Shown here: one piece after another, positions 16,655-24,880 of the stretch
Layout of the letters: each line of letters starts with the position of its first letter
Position numbering within the stretch: position 1 is the stretch's first letter
From: Oscillospiraceae bacterium
GTDB lineage: Bacteria > Bacillota > Clostridia > Oscillospirales > Oscillospiraceae
DNA length: 64,000 nucleotides
Assembly: GCA_902802045.1 (NCBI GenBank)
Contig: CADCKQ010000003.1
Location: 1-64,000, forward strand
Reading direction: 5' to 3'
The notes under the pieces: generated by a model
Databases searched by the model: none
Told to the model about the DNA's origin: nothing
Seen by the model: only the letters and a program-made list of their open reading frames with translations
Program-made: the position numbers and the translations under genes

Positions 16655-17848
16655 TCAGCCTCCGTAGTGAAGAGCGTCTATCGGTTTCATCTTGGCAGCC
16701 TTGTTCGCAGGATAGAGTCCGAAGATAAGGCCTATCGCAAAACAGAAGGCCGCAGCCAACAGGACCACCCCCGCGTCCAAATCGAAGGTGAGCCCGAGCC
16801 CCTGGACCACGCTGTTGGCAAGATTCAATATGCACCAGGAAAGAAAGACTCCTATTATGCAGCCCATCATGCAGAGTACCACCGCCTCCATCAGGAACTG
16901 TCTGAGAATGCTCCGCCGCGTGGCTCCGATGGCCTTGCGGATGCCGATCTCACGGGTGCGCTCCGTGACGGTCACCAGCATAATGTTCATTATTCCGATG
17001 CCTCCGACTATCAGGGAAATGCTCGCGATCCCGCCGAGCAGCGCGGAAAGAACGGATGTGACGCTGCTTGCCGAATCCTCCAGGGCGTCCATCGTGGACA
17101 CATAGAAGTTGTCATTGCCCCATTCGTCTTTCTCGAACCTGCCGGAAAGCCAGTTCCGTACGGAAGCCGCGGCGTCGGAGACGGAGACTCCCTTCGGAGG
17201 TATCGCGTAAAACGAATCTATTCCTCCGCTGAGCTCCGCATACTGCCGCAGCATCGATGAAAACGGGATATATACCGTGCTCTCGCCGCTGAACATCATC
17301 ATGGAATCGTTCTCTGCGAGAACTCCGGCTACCGTATATCTTATCCCGTTTAAAGATATCTCCTGTCCGACACAGTCCCTGTATCCTACCACATTATCCG
17401 CGGCGATCGAGTCCAGCACGCAGATACAGCTGTTGTTCTGCACGTCGACCGGTTTCAGGAAACGCCCCTTTTCGAGCTTGAGGCCTCTGATGTCGTAAAA
17501 GGCCGACGTGGTCCCCACAACGCTGACCTGCTTCGAGCGCGCTCCGGATTTGGCCGTGGCGCTGTTCTGAATCGTCGGGGCGACAGTCTCGACAAGCTCC
17601 TCGCCATCTGCCCATGTCTCCAGTTCCCTGGAGGTGAGCGGGTCGTCCCATGTATTCCAGATGTATACCTGCATGTAGTTTGTACCGAGCGAGGCTATCT
17701 GCTCGTTTACGGACTTCGTGGCGCCGTTGACCAGGCTCACCAGGACGACCAGCGCTATAACGCCTATGATTATGCCCAACATAGTCAGCACAGATCTGAG
17801 CTTGTTGGAGCCGATGGATCTCAGCGCCATTTTGAAGGACATACTCAC
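16655..17848 (-). CDS. ABC transporter permease (MacB/YknZ, FtsX family)
   Basis: 397 residues with the MacB topology: one N-terminal membrane helix (GIIIGVIALVVLVSLVNGA), a large extracytoplasmic MacB_PCD domain (residues about 45-260), and three C-terminal helices with the conserved RTREIGIRKAIGATRRSI loop between the first two. A GTG start at 17848 is preferred over ATG at 17842 because GGAGGT lies 7 bases before it. The GTGA overlap with the ATPase stop codon shows tight coupling. The substrate is probably a peptide, antibiotic or lipid-like compound; it cannot be told from sequence. Confidence 0.9.
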   Translation of the reverse strand: MSMSFKMALRSIGSNKLRSVLTMLGIIIGVIALVVLVSLVNGATKSVNEQIASLGTNYMQVYIWNTWDDPLTSRELETWADGEELVETVAPTIQNSATAKSGARSKQVSVVGTTSAFYDIRGLKLEKGRFLKPVDVQNNSCICVLDSIAADNVVGYRDCVGQEISLNGIRYTVAGVLAENDSMMMFSGESTVYIPFSSMLRQYAELSGGIDSFYAIPPKGVSVSDAAASVRNWLSGRFEKDEWGNDNFYVSTMDALEDSASSVTSVLSALLGGIASISLIVGGIGIMNIMLVTVTERTREIGIRKAIGATRRSILRQFLMEAVVLCMMGCIIGVFLSWCILNLANSVVQGLGLTFDLDAGVVLLAAAFCFAIGLIFGLYPANKAAKMKPIDALHYGG

Positions 17849-18516
17849 AGCCGCACCTCCGAAAGCTTTCCGTCCAGAATGTGGATGCTCCGCTTTGCCC
17901 TCTTCGCTATATCGTTGTCATGCGTTATCAGCACTACAGTCTTCCCCTGATCGTTGAGCTCCTCCAGGATCTCCATAATCTCCGCGCTCGTATGCGAGTC
18001 CAGGTTTCCCGTCGGCTCGTCGGCCAGAATAACGGAGGGATCCGTTACCAGCGCTCTCGCTATCGCGACTCTCTGCTGCTGGCCTCCCGAGAGTTCGGTC
18101 GGCATATGCTTAGCCCTCGACGAAAGCCCAACCTTCTCCAGGGCCTGCTCAACTCTTCTGCTCCTCTCCCGGACAGGAGTTCCAGCGTAGATGAGCGGCA
18201 GCTCCACATTCTCCTCGGCGGAAAGCTTAGCTATCAGATTGAAGTTCTGGAATACGAAGCCTATCTTCCGGTTCCTGACCCCGGCAAGCGCGTTCTCGCT
18301 GTATTCGTTTATCGGGATGCCGTCGAGCGTATAAACGCCCGCGTCTGCGGTATCCAGAAGCCCTATTATGTTCATCAGCGTGGATTTTCCGCTGCCGGAA
18401 GGCCCGATCACGCTCACGAACTCCTGCGGCGCGATATGCAGATCCACGTGGTTCAATGCGTATATCTTCTCCTCGCCGATCTGGTATACCTTTGTTATGT
18501 CCTTGAGATCTATCAT
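17845..18516 (-). CDS. ABC transporter ATP-binding subunit (MacB/LolD/YknY type)
   Basis: 223 residues. Walker A GPSGSGKST, Q-loop region VFQNFNLIAKL, signature LSGGQQQR, Walker B VILADEPTGNLD with the catalytic Glu, and the switch His (LITHD). The NxGxLD pattern after Walker B is typical of the LolD/MacB/FtsE group. It lies between an adaptor gene (3 bases upstream) and the permease gene (overlapping), and energises that exporter. Confidence 0.95.
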   Translation of the reverse strand: MIDLKDITKVYQIGEEKIYALNHVDLHIAPQEFVSVIGPSGSGKSTLMNIIGLLDTADAGVYTLDGIPINEYSENALAGVRNRKIGFVFQNFNLIAKLSAEENVELPLIYAGTPVRERSRRVEQALEKVGLSSRAKHMPTELSGGQQQRVAIARALVTDPSVILADEPTGNLDSHTSAEIMEILEELNDQGKTVVLITHDNDIAKRAKRSIHILDGKLSEVRL

Positions 18517-18519
18517 CTT

Positions 18520-20262
18520 TCAGCCTTCGACCACGACGGTCTCCTCCTCGACCCAGCCTGCGTTGCCGTCTGTGCCGTACATCCACGAGAACGGATCGTA
18601 ATACTGGATATACCAGACTGTGTCGCCTTCCGAAAGGCCCTCCGTTATTTCGATCATGCTGCCGTCGGAGAGTCCAGTGACAACAGGCACCTCATCTCCG
18701 AGCATTCCCGTTTTCTCGTCATACGAGAGATATACCGAGCTTCCGGTGCCCGTCTGCTGAAGGGCGGCGACGGGGATCACAACTGCTCCCTTGACACCTT
18801 CTATCTTTATTACAACATTTGCAGACATCCCGGAGAGCATCCGGCTGTCCTTGGGCAGAGTAATCTCTACTTCATAAGCTGTGACGCCGTTTTCCGACTT
18901 GGAAGATCTGTTCACCTTCGTGACTGTGCCCGAGAACACCCCATCCAAAGAGTTTACCGTGATCTGGGCCTCCTGTCCGGGGGCGATGTTCAGGATATTC
19001 TGCTCGTTTACGGAAATAACGGCTTTCATGTCGGTATCCTTCGACAGCGTGATTATGTTCGTGGCTTTCTGAGCGTTTGAATTTGCACTGTCAGAAGAGG
19101 AGGATGATGATGAAACCGCGGCGCTCTGCCCGGTCAGGGCGGAGGCGTAAAGGCTGCTGTCGCCGTCAGAGGAGGATGAGGTATTCTGAGTTTCGTCCGG
19201 ATCTTTGTAATCTATGCCCGCGACAGTCCCCGAAAAAGGCGCAGTCAGGTATCCGCTTTCGTATATCTCCAGCAGAAGCGCCATATCCTTTTCGTTTTCT
19301 CTTCTCTCGGAGAGGATGCTGTCGTAGTTTGCGCTGTATTTGGTGTCCTTGAGTCCGAACATCGCGTTGGATGACCAGAGATACTGGTTTTCGCTGCAAT
19401 ACACTCTCTCTATGGTCCCCGCGTAGCCCGTGACTTTGAGCGGCCTGTGGATATAAAGCGTCCCTTTTTTGTCTCCGGAGGGTGTTTTGAAGCTGAACTC
19501 TGCCCCGTTTGCGGGCCCGTCATCCTTGACCAGAACTGTGGCTTTTCCGTCCGCGACGGATGCGACGCTCGCCTCGAATTCCTCTCCGTCCGGAGCAACT
19601 GCTGTCAGCAGATCTCCTTCCTTAAGGTTTCCGGCATCTATATCTGCCGCCATTTTCCCGTCCATGGAGATCACCGCGAGTGCTCCGTTGTTCTCCATGC
19701 AGGAGATGACGCTGTCCCCTTCATGAGCGTACACGATCTTGATTCTCCCGTTGACTCCTGCGGATATCACGGAGGGGACTGTGTCGAAGGAGGCGTCCTG
19801 CAGCTTTTTGTCGAGCTCGTCGAGCCTGCTCTGCACATTCTTGAGAGCAGTGAGCACGCTCGGCAGCTTCACGGAGGCGACGGCCTGCCCTTTCTGAAGC
19901 TTCTCCCCCTCGCTGACCACAATCTCCTCGATCTCTGCCCCGGCGGGCAGAGTGAGTTTTTCCGTCTCTGCGTCAGTAAGCCTTCCTTTTCCGGAGACGG
20001 TCGTCGTCACATTGCCCTGCTCCGCGATGACCGAAACAGGCTTGTTCAATTCGTTCTCCGAGACCATCTGGTCTATCCGGCTGCGCCCGGCTCTGACTCC
20101 GATGACTATCGCAATCGCTATGAGCAGAACGACCGCGATCGCTATGATCACGGCTTTACGTCTTCTCTTTTTCCTGTCCCTGCCGATCGCCTCGAAAAGC
20201 CCGCTGTCGGACCCGTTCGGAAGCTTCCCGGCGCTGTATGTGTTTTCCTGTTCTTTTTTCAT
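18520..20262 (-). CDS. first membrane-fusion/adaptor protein of a MacAB/YknXYZ-like exporter
   Basis: 580 residues from ATG 20262 (GAGG six bases upstream); an in-frame TTG at 20274 is less likely. A cytoplasmic N-terminus of about 38 residues is followed by a membrane helix (VIIAIAVVLLIAIAIVIGV), lipoyl-like halves on both sides of an insert, a Ser-rich linker (SSSSSSSDSANS, about residue 380) and the beta-barrel region. It heads the operon adaptor-ATPase-permease-adaptor-(ogt). Having two unequal adaptors for one permease is unusual and suggests a hetero-oligomeric channel or two alternative adaptors. Confidence 0.85.
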   Translation of the reverse strand: MKKEQENTYSAGKLPNGSDSGLFEAIGRDRKKRRRKAVIIAIAVVLLIAIAIVIGVRAGRSRIDQMVSENELNKPVSVIAEQGNVTTTVSGKGRLTDAETEKLTLPAGAEIEEIVVSEGEKLQKGQAVASVKLPSVLTALKNVQSRLDELDKKLQDASFDTVPSVISAGVNGRIKIVYAHEGDSVISCMENNGALAVISMDGKMAADIDAGNLKEGDLLTAVAPDGEEFEASVASVADGKATVLVKDDGPANGAEFSFKTPSGDKKGTLYIHRPLKVTGYAGTIERVYCSENQYLWSSNAMFGLKDTKYSANYDSILSERRENEKDMALLLEIYESGYLTAPFSGTVAGIDYKDPDETQNTSSSSDGDSSLYASALTGQSAAVSSSSSSSDSANSNAQKATNIITLSKDTDMKAVISVNEQNILNIAPGQEAQITVNSLDGVFSGTVTKVNRSSKSENGVTAYEVEITLPKDSRMLSGMSANVVIKIEGVKGAVVIPVAALQQTGTGSSVYLSYDEKTGMLGDEVPVVTGLSDGSMIEITEGLSEGDTVWYIQYYDPFSWMYGTDGNAGWVEEETVVVEG

Positions 20263-20357
20263 GAGCGGCCTCAAACTGTATTATTTAAATTAACACGGTT
20301 TATGATAACACCATATTACCGCTTTGTCAATGTATGCCAGCATTGTTAACAGACAAT

Positions 20358-20385
20358 ACAAAAAGGGAGCCTCAGGCTCCCCTCT
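20358..20385 (-). terminator. terminator of nagB
   Basis: Minus-strand stem GGGAGCC/GGCTCCC with loop TGA, followed by TTTTTG. Confidence 0.85.
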
Positions 20386-20402
20386 TTGAAAACTAAAGTC
20401 TG

Positions 20403-21191
20403 TTAAAGCCTTTCCGCGGACTCCACATCCAGGAAATACCTGTAGCTGTCCACCTTCAGCTCGCCGCAAGCCGCCTCATCGCAGGCGATGATCGCGTTCG
20501 GGTGCAGCTGGAGTGCCGAGCATGTCCATTTCTGGGATACCCCGCCCTCGACGGTCTCTGCAAGCGCTCTGGCCTTCGCGTGGCCGTTTATGAGTATCAT
20601 GACCTCCTTCGAGTCCATAACGGTTCCGACTCCGACCGAGAGCGCCTTAGCCGGCACTTTTTCGGGGTCGTTTCCGAAGAAGCGGGAGTTTACTATTCTG
20701 GTATCAGTAGTGAGCGTACGAACACCTGTACGGGAATTAAGAGACGTGAACGGCTCGTTGAAAGCGATGTGCCCGTCTACTCCGATGCCGCCCATGAAGA
20801 GATCTATTCCGCCGCATGCCTTTATCTTCTCTTCATATCTCTCGCACTCACCCTCGGGGTCATCAGTCATGCCGTTTAATATATTGATGTTCTCGCTCTT
20901 CATATCGACCAGATGATCGAAGAAATTGTCGTGCATGAAATACCAGTAGCTCTGGTCATGTTCGTGCGGGAGTCCGAGATACTCGTCCATATTGAAGGTG
21001 ATAACGTTTTCGAAGCTGACTTCTCCGGCTTTGTTCATCTCTATGAGCTTTGCATACACACCAAGCGGAGAGGAGCCGGTCGGAAGACCGAGAACGAATT
21101 TCCCTTCCTTTTTGGCATTTATCGCCTCCGCAATGTGCTTCGCGGCCCATGTGCACATCTTGTCGTAATTTTCCTGTATGATAACGCGCAT
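20403..21191 (-). CDS. nagB: glucosamine-6-phosphate deaminase
   Basis: 262 residues, the usual length. LGLPTGSSPLGVY binds the phosphate, FNMDEYLGL carries the catalytic Asp, and GGIGVDGHIAFNEP carries the Asp-His-Glu relay. It converts glucosamine 6-phosphate to fructose 6-phosphate and ammonia in the last step of amino-sugar use. AAGGAGG lies at good distance before the ATG. It is divergent from the ribbon-helix-helix gene, and a NahK-like kinase is 850 bases away, so these may form an amino-sugar locus. Confidence 0.97.
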   Translation of the reverse strand: MRVIIQENYDKMCTWAAKHIAEAINAKKEGKFVLGLPTGSSPLGVYAKLIEMNKAGEVSFENVITFNMDEYLGLPHEHDQSYWYFMHDNFFDHLVDMKSENINILNGMTDDPEGECERYEEKIKACGGIDLFMGGIGVDGHIAFNEPFTSLNSRTGVRTLTTDTRIVNSRFFGNDPEKVPAKALSVGVGTVMDSKEVMILINGHAKARALAETVEGGVSQKWTCSALQLHPNAIIACDEAACGELKVDSYRYFLDVESAERL

Positions 21192-21338
21192 TTTATATTC
21201 CTCCTTAAATGATTCAACTTGATTATTTTAATTTATCCGGCACAACATTGCAAGATTTTTTAATTGAGCGCAAGTCTTGCTTTTTTAATAATTTGTGGTA
21301 AAATTTATATAAATAATAATTCAAAATCAGGTGATATA

Positions 21339-21989
21339 ATGAAGAAGACTTTATACAGCCTTATGCTCAACGATGAGGTGATGCGCGAAGTGGACATGCT
21401 GGCCCACAGCATGGGCACGAACAGATCGAACCTTGTCAACGAGATCCTGGCAGAATACGTAAACTATGTCACTCCGGAGCGGCGCATAAACGATGTACTG
21501 AATTCCATAGAGGAACTGATGAAACCCTCGCGGGAGCTGAGGCCGGTCATTGCGCCGAACTCCTTTTCAGTCTCGCTTAAGAGCTCCCTCGAATACAAAT
21601 ACAGGCCGACAATAAAATACGAGGTATTGCTCTACAAGACCCAGGAGGATGGCCTCGGCGAGATCTCCGTGAATTTCCGCACCACATCGGATCAGCTCAT
21701 CGGGGCGATGACCGGCTTTTTCAGGCTCTGGAAATCCATAGAGGATGCCCATCTTCTCCCGCTCCTTCACGGAGAGAAGATCCGCTATTCCCTCAGCGAC
21801 GGGAAGTTTACGAGAAGCATCGCGGTCCCTCTTAACGACTGCAGTGCGTCCGAGCTCGGCAGCGCGCTCTCGGAATACATAAGGCTCTTCGATACGCTTT
21901 TGAAGTCGTATCTCAGCGGCCGTCTGAGTGCGCACGAGATCGAGGCGGCCTACTACTCCTGGCTTGTGAATACCGAAATAAGATTTTAA
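21339..21989 (+). CDS. protein with N-terminal ribbon-helix-helix-like domain
   Basis: 216 residues from the ATG at 21339 (AGGTG six bases upstream; -10-like TAAAAT at 21299-21304). Residues 1-45 (LYSLMLNDEVMREVDMLA, RSNLVNEILAEYV) look like a CopG/MetJ-type ribbon-helix-helix DNA-binding motif. The rest (residues 60-216) is an unrecognised alpha/beta domain with VPLNDCSASELGSAL. It lies divergent from nagB with 147 bases between the starts, a layout that would suit a regulator of nagB, though this is only inference. A hairpin terminator follows. Confidence 0.6.
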   Translation: MKKTLYSLMLNDEVMREVDMLAHSMGTNRSNLVNEILAEYVNYVTPERRINDVLNSIEELMKPSRELRPVIAPNSFSVSLKSSLEYKYRPTIKYEVLLYKTQEDGLGEISVNFRTTSDQLIGAMTGFFRLWKSIEDAHLLPLLHGEKIRYSLSDGKFTRSIAVPLNDCSASELGSALSEYIRLFDTLLKSYLSGRLSAHEIEAAYYSWLVNTEIRF

Positions 21990-21999
21990 AAAACATCAA

Positions 22000-22028
22000 A
22001 ATAGCCACCCGTAAGGGTGGTTTTTTTA
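22000..22028 (+). terminator. terminator after the RHH gene
   Basis: GCCACCC-GTAA-GGGTGG followed by seven T residues. Confidence 0.9.
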
Positions 22029-22040
22029 CTCTATTTGATA

Positions 22041-23114
22041 TCAGCTGTATTTCTCAACGATCGAGAGCATCTCATCCCATTTCTTTTCCATATCCTCGAC
22101 GAGCTTGAACTGGGTCCTTGCCCTGTCGAGGTTGTGGTTTTCGCGGGAAACAGAGAAATACCTGTCGCCTTCAAGGAAATCAGTCAGAAATCTCACTCCG
22201 CACTCCAAAGTCATGGTCTTAGCCCCCTGAACCAGATGTGCCTTCTCCTTTGCAGTAAGCCCCGGGCAGGCCGAGAGGAAGCCTCTTGTAAATGCTTCAA
22301 AAAGCCTTAGGTCTGAATTAACCAGGGACAAATCGGTCTCATCTCCGTCCGCCGTAGAAGCCCCGAAACGTATGGCGTCACCAAAATCGTAGAGAGAAAG
22401 GCCGGGCATGACCGTATCCAGATCTATAACGCAGAGTGCCTTGCGTGTGGCCTTATCGAAAAGGATGTTGTTGAGCTTGGTGTCGTTGTGCGTAACTCTC
22501 GTCGGAAGCTCTCCGTAGACACGCATGCGGTGCAGAAGGCCAGCTTCCTCTTCCCTTTCAAATGCAAAGTCTGTCTCGCGCCGGACGTATTTTGCCCTGT
22601 CGCACACATCATTCTCCAATGAATCATGCAGTGTGCGATAGCGCGAGGGGGTATCGTGGAAATTCGGAAGAGTTTCATGAAGCGTTTCTATTGGAAAATC
22701 GCTGAGCCTTTCGAGAAATCTCCCGAAGCCCTTGCCGGATTCTTCAAAGTCGTCTGCAGTCTCTGCTCTCTGCATACAAAGAGTGCCCTCGACAAACTCA
22801 TACATCCGGAAGTTCCCGTCCTTCGTCGTCACCCAGCCTTTTCCGTCTTTTGCGAGCAGAACTGCCATGGTCTCCCTTGGGTCCTCCGCTCTCTCCGCTA
22901 TCCATTTTGTAACAGAGATGATATTTTCCATCAGCCCCGGAACGTCTTTGAAGAATGGACTTATCCTTTGGAGAATATATCTTTTTCCGGAATCGCATGT
23001 AACTGAGTATGTCCTGTTTACAAGTCCTTTCCCGAAGGGCAGGCATTTGCAGACAGTCCCTTCTATATTAAAGGAAAGTGCAATTTCTGTGAGTGTTTGC
23101 TCGTTTGCGGTCAT
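22041..23114 (-). CDS. N-acetylhexosamine kinase-like (APH-fold) phosphotransferase
   Basis: 357 residues. The catalytic loop THNDTKLNNILFD and the metal-binding motif VIDLDTVMPG are the form found in NahK (N-acetylhexosamine 1-kinase) and its relatives, and the N-terminal YILQRISPFFKD fits too. NahK phosphorylates GlcNAc/GalNAc at C1 in the lacto-N-biose pathway of bifidobacteria. Here no LNB phosphorylase is seen, but nagB lies nearby and galE further away, so an amino-sugar role is plausible. The start has TTGGAG upstream. Choline or homoserine kinase activity is the main alternative. Confidence 0.8.
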   Translation of the reverse strand: MTANEQTLTEIALSFNIEGTVCKCLPFGKGLVNRTYSVTCDSGKRYILQRISPFFKDVPGLMENIISVTKWIAERAEDPRETMAVLLAKDGKGWVTTKDGNFRMYEFVEGTLCMQRAETADDFEESGKGFGRFLERLSDFPIETLHETLPNFHDTPSRYRTLHDSLENDVCDRAKYVRRETDFAFEREEEAGLLHRMRVYGELPTRVTHNDTKLNNILFDKATRKALCVIDLDTVMPGLSLYDFGDAIRFGASTADGDETDLSLVNSDLRLFEAFTRGFLSACPGLTAKEKAHLVQGAKTMTLECGVRFLTDFLEGDRYFSVSRENHNLDRARTQFKLVEDMEKKWDEMLSIVEKYS

Positions 23115-23168
23115 GTATCTCCAAATAATAGTTATAATGATAAAAAATTTTAAAAATCAAAGCAGTAT

Positions 23169-23198
23169 TTGTCAAGAGAAAAGCATCTGTGTTATACT
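23169..23198 (+). promoter_or_regulatory. promoter placed almost on the birA start codon
   Basis: TTGTCA (23169-23174), an 18-base spacer and TATACT (23193-23198). The start codon is at 23206, so transcription would begin at or within a few bases of the ATG; no ribosome site exists between them. Confidence 0.6.
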
Positions 23199-23205
23199 TT
23201 AAAAT

Positions 23206-23811
23206 ATGAAGACCAGACTGATATCCCTAGAGAGCACAGGCTCTACGAACGATTATCTCAAGGCTCTCGCGCGCGAAGGCGCCGAAGCCGGGACCTGTGT
23301 CACTGCAAAGCGTCAGGAAAGCGGCAAAGGAAGACTGGGCAGAAGTTTCTTCAGCCCCGAGGGCGGGCTTTATATTTCATATCTCCTAAGGCCGCAATGT
23401 GCCCCTGAAAAGGTCCCGGAGATCACGAAATGGGCGGCATCAGCAGTTATAAACTGCCTGGATGCTCTCGGCATAAGGGCAGACATAAAATACGTCAATG
23501 ATATCCTGTTAAACGGAAAGAAGCTTGCAGGTATCCTGACCGAGGGCTCGTCTTCAGACGGTAAAACGGATTTCGCGGTCATTGGTATAGGCCTTAATGT
23601 CGATCAGAGAACATTTCCGGACGAACTCAAAGATATCGCGACTTCGCTTTATCTTGAGACGGGAAAACCCTTCGAAATGGAGCTTGTAACTTCCAGTCTC
23701 ATATCCGAGCTTGAGAAACTGGCCGATTCCTTCCCTGAAAAGGAAGAGGAATACATGGAAATATACCGCAGACGGTGCATTTATGAATCTTATCCCGATA
23801 GACAGTTTTGA
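23206..23811 (+). CDS. birA: minimal biotin-[acetyl-CoA-carboxylase] ligase (catalytic domain only)
   Basis: 201 residues. STGSTND, the biotinyl-adenylate loop SGKGRLGRSFFS, KYVNDILLNGKKLAGILTE and VIGIGLNV are all present in order. There is no N-terminal helix-turn-helix, so it is not a BirA repressor, and it stops just where the small C-terminal SH3-like domain usually begins; the last about 10 residues run into the overlapping methyltransferase gene. Either a genuinely short ligase or an old truncation. It attaches biotin to a carboxylase carrier protein. The transcript appears leaderless. Confidence 0.82.
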   Translation: MKTRLISLESTGSTNDYLKALAREGAEAGTCVTAKRQESGKGRLGRSFFSPEGGLYISYLLRPQCAPEKVPEITKWAASAVINCLDALGIRADIKYVNDILLNGKKLAGILTEGSSSDGKTDFAVIGIGLNVDQRTFPDELKDIATSLYLETGKPFEMELVTSSLISELEKLADSFPEKEEEYMEIYRRRCIYESYPDRQF

Positions 23812-24583
23812 TGATCCCGCGCTGGATGTCTACGCAAGGCTCACTGAAAACCAGCTGAAGAACCGAAAAGACCCGAAGAATGCCATGTTCATCGCAGAGA
23901 GCCCCATCGTTATTGAACGGGCCCTGGACTCCGGCTGCGTTCCGGTCTCATTTCTGATGGAGACAAAGCACGCTCTCGGCAAAGGCAGAATTCTGATCGA
24001 AAGGTGCGGAGAGATCCCGGTATATACGGCGGAACTGGAAGTCCTCACGAAACTCACAGGTTTTCATCTGACCCGTGGCATGCTCTGCTGTATGCTGAGA
24101 CCTCCTCTTAAAAGAGCGGAGGAGATCTGCGCGGGAGCGAAAAGGATCGCTGTTCTGGAAAACGTCATGAACCCCACAAATATCGGAGCGATCTTCCGCA
24201 GCGCGGCAGCTCTCGGGATGGACGCTGTACTTCTGACAGACGAGGGCTCCGATCCTCTCTACAGAAGGGCGATAAGGGTAAGCATGGGGACTGTATTCCA
24301 GATACCCTGGGGATATCTCGGAGATGAGGGCTTCGATATTTTCAAAAGACTCGGTTTCACGACCTGCGCCCTGGCTCTCGATGAAAGAGCGATCCCGCTT
24401 TCGGATGAAAGACTTAAAAAAATTGATAAACTTGCCGCAGTTCTCGGTACCGAGGGCGACGGGCTTTCTGCAGCCGCAATAAATTCATGCGACTTTACCG
24501 TGCGCATACCGATGGCACACGGGGTCGACTCTCTGAATGTTGCAGCAGCAAGCGCAGTCGCGTTCTGGGAACTGTGCAGATAA
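23783..24583 (+). CDS. TrmH/SpoU-family RNA 2'-O-methyltransferase
   Basis: 266 residues from the ATG at 23783, which begins inside the end of birA (29-base overlap). N-terminal substrate-binding domain with NRKDPKNAMFIAESPIVIERAL, then the SPOUT knot: LENVMNPTNIGAIFRSAAALG, VLGTEGDGLS and IPMAHGVDSLNVAAASAVAFWE, the three SpoU motifs. It methylates a ribose 2'-OH in rRNA or tRNA using SAM; the target position is not predictable here. The ribosome site is poor, so translation probably depends on coupling to birA. Confidence 0.9.
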   Translation: MNLIPIDSFDDPALDVYARLTENQLKNRKDPKNAMFIAESPIVIERALDSGCVPVSFLMETKHALGKGRILIERCGEIPVYTAELEVLTKLTGFHLTRGMLCCMLRPPLKRAEEICAGAKRIAVLENVMNPTNIGAIFRSAAALGMDAVLLTDEGSDPLYRRAIRVSMGTVFQIPWGYLGDEGFDIFKRLGFTTCALALDERAIPLSDERLKKIDKLAAVLGTEGDGLSAAAINSCDFTVRIPMAHGVDSLNVAAASAVAFWELCR

Positions 24584-24596
24584 TAAGGAGGCCGGT

Positions 24597-24869
24597 ATGA
24601 AAAAGGCTATAGTCAGTGTTTTTGCAAAGGACTCAAAAGGAATAACCGCATTTGTCACATCGCTGCTTGCAGAAAACGAGATAAACATTCTTGATATCTC
24701 GCAGACTCTGATGCAGGAGTATTTCGCAATGATCATGCTGGTGGATCTCGCAGACTGTCCTCTGACATTCAGCGAGCTCAGCGAGCTTCTGAAGACCAAG
24801 GGCGCAGAAAGATTGCTTGATATACATATCCAGCGCTCCGATATATTTGAAGCCATGCACAGGATCTGA
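24597..24869 (+). CDS. ACT-domain protein (UPF0237)
   Basis: 90 residues. A single ACT domain ([40 protein letters not shown]), as in the UPF0237 group. AAGGAGG lies 5 bases before the ATG. It precedes the UPF0210 gene, the fixed genomic partner of this family in many Bacillota. ACT domains usually bind amino acids and control a partner enzyme, so it may regulate the UPF0210 protein. Confidence 0.92.
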   Translation: MKKAIVSVFAKDSKGITAFVTSLLAENEINILDISQTLMQEYFAMIMLVDLADCPLTFSELSELLKTKGAERLLDIHIQRSDIFEAMHRI

Positions 24870-24880
24870 GGGAAAGCGGC

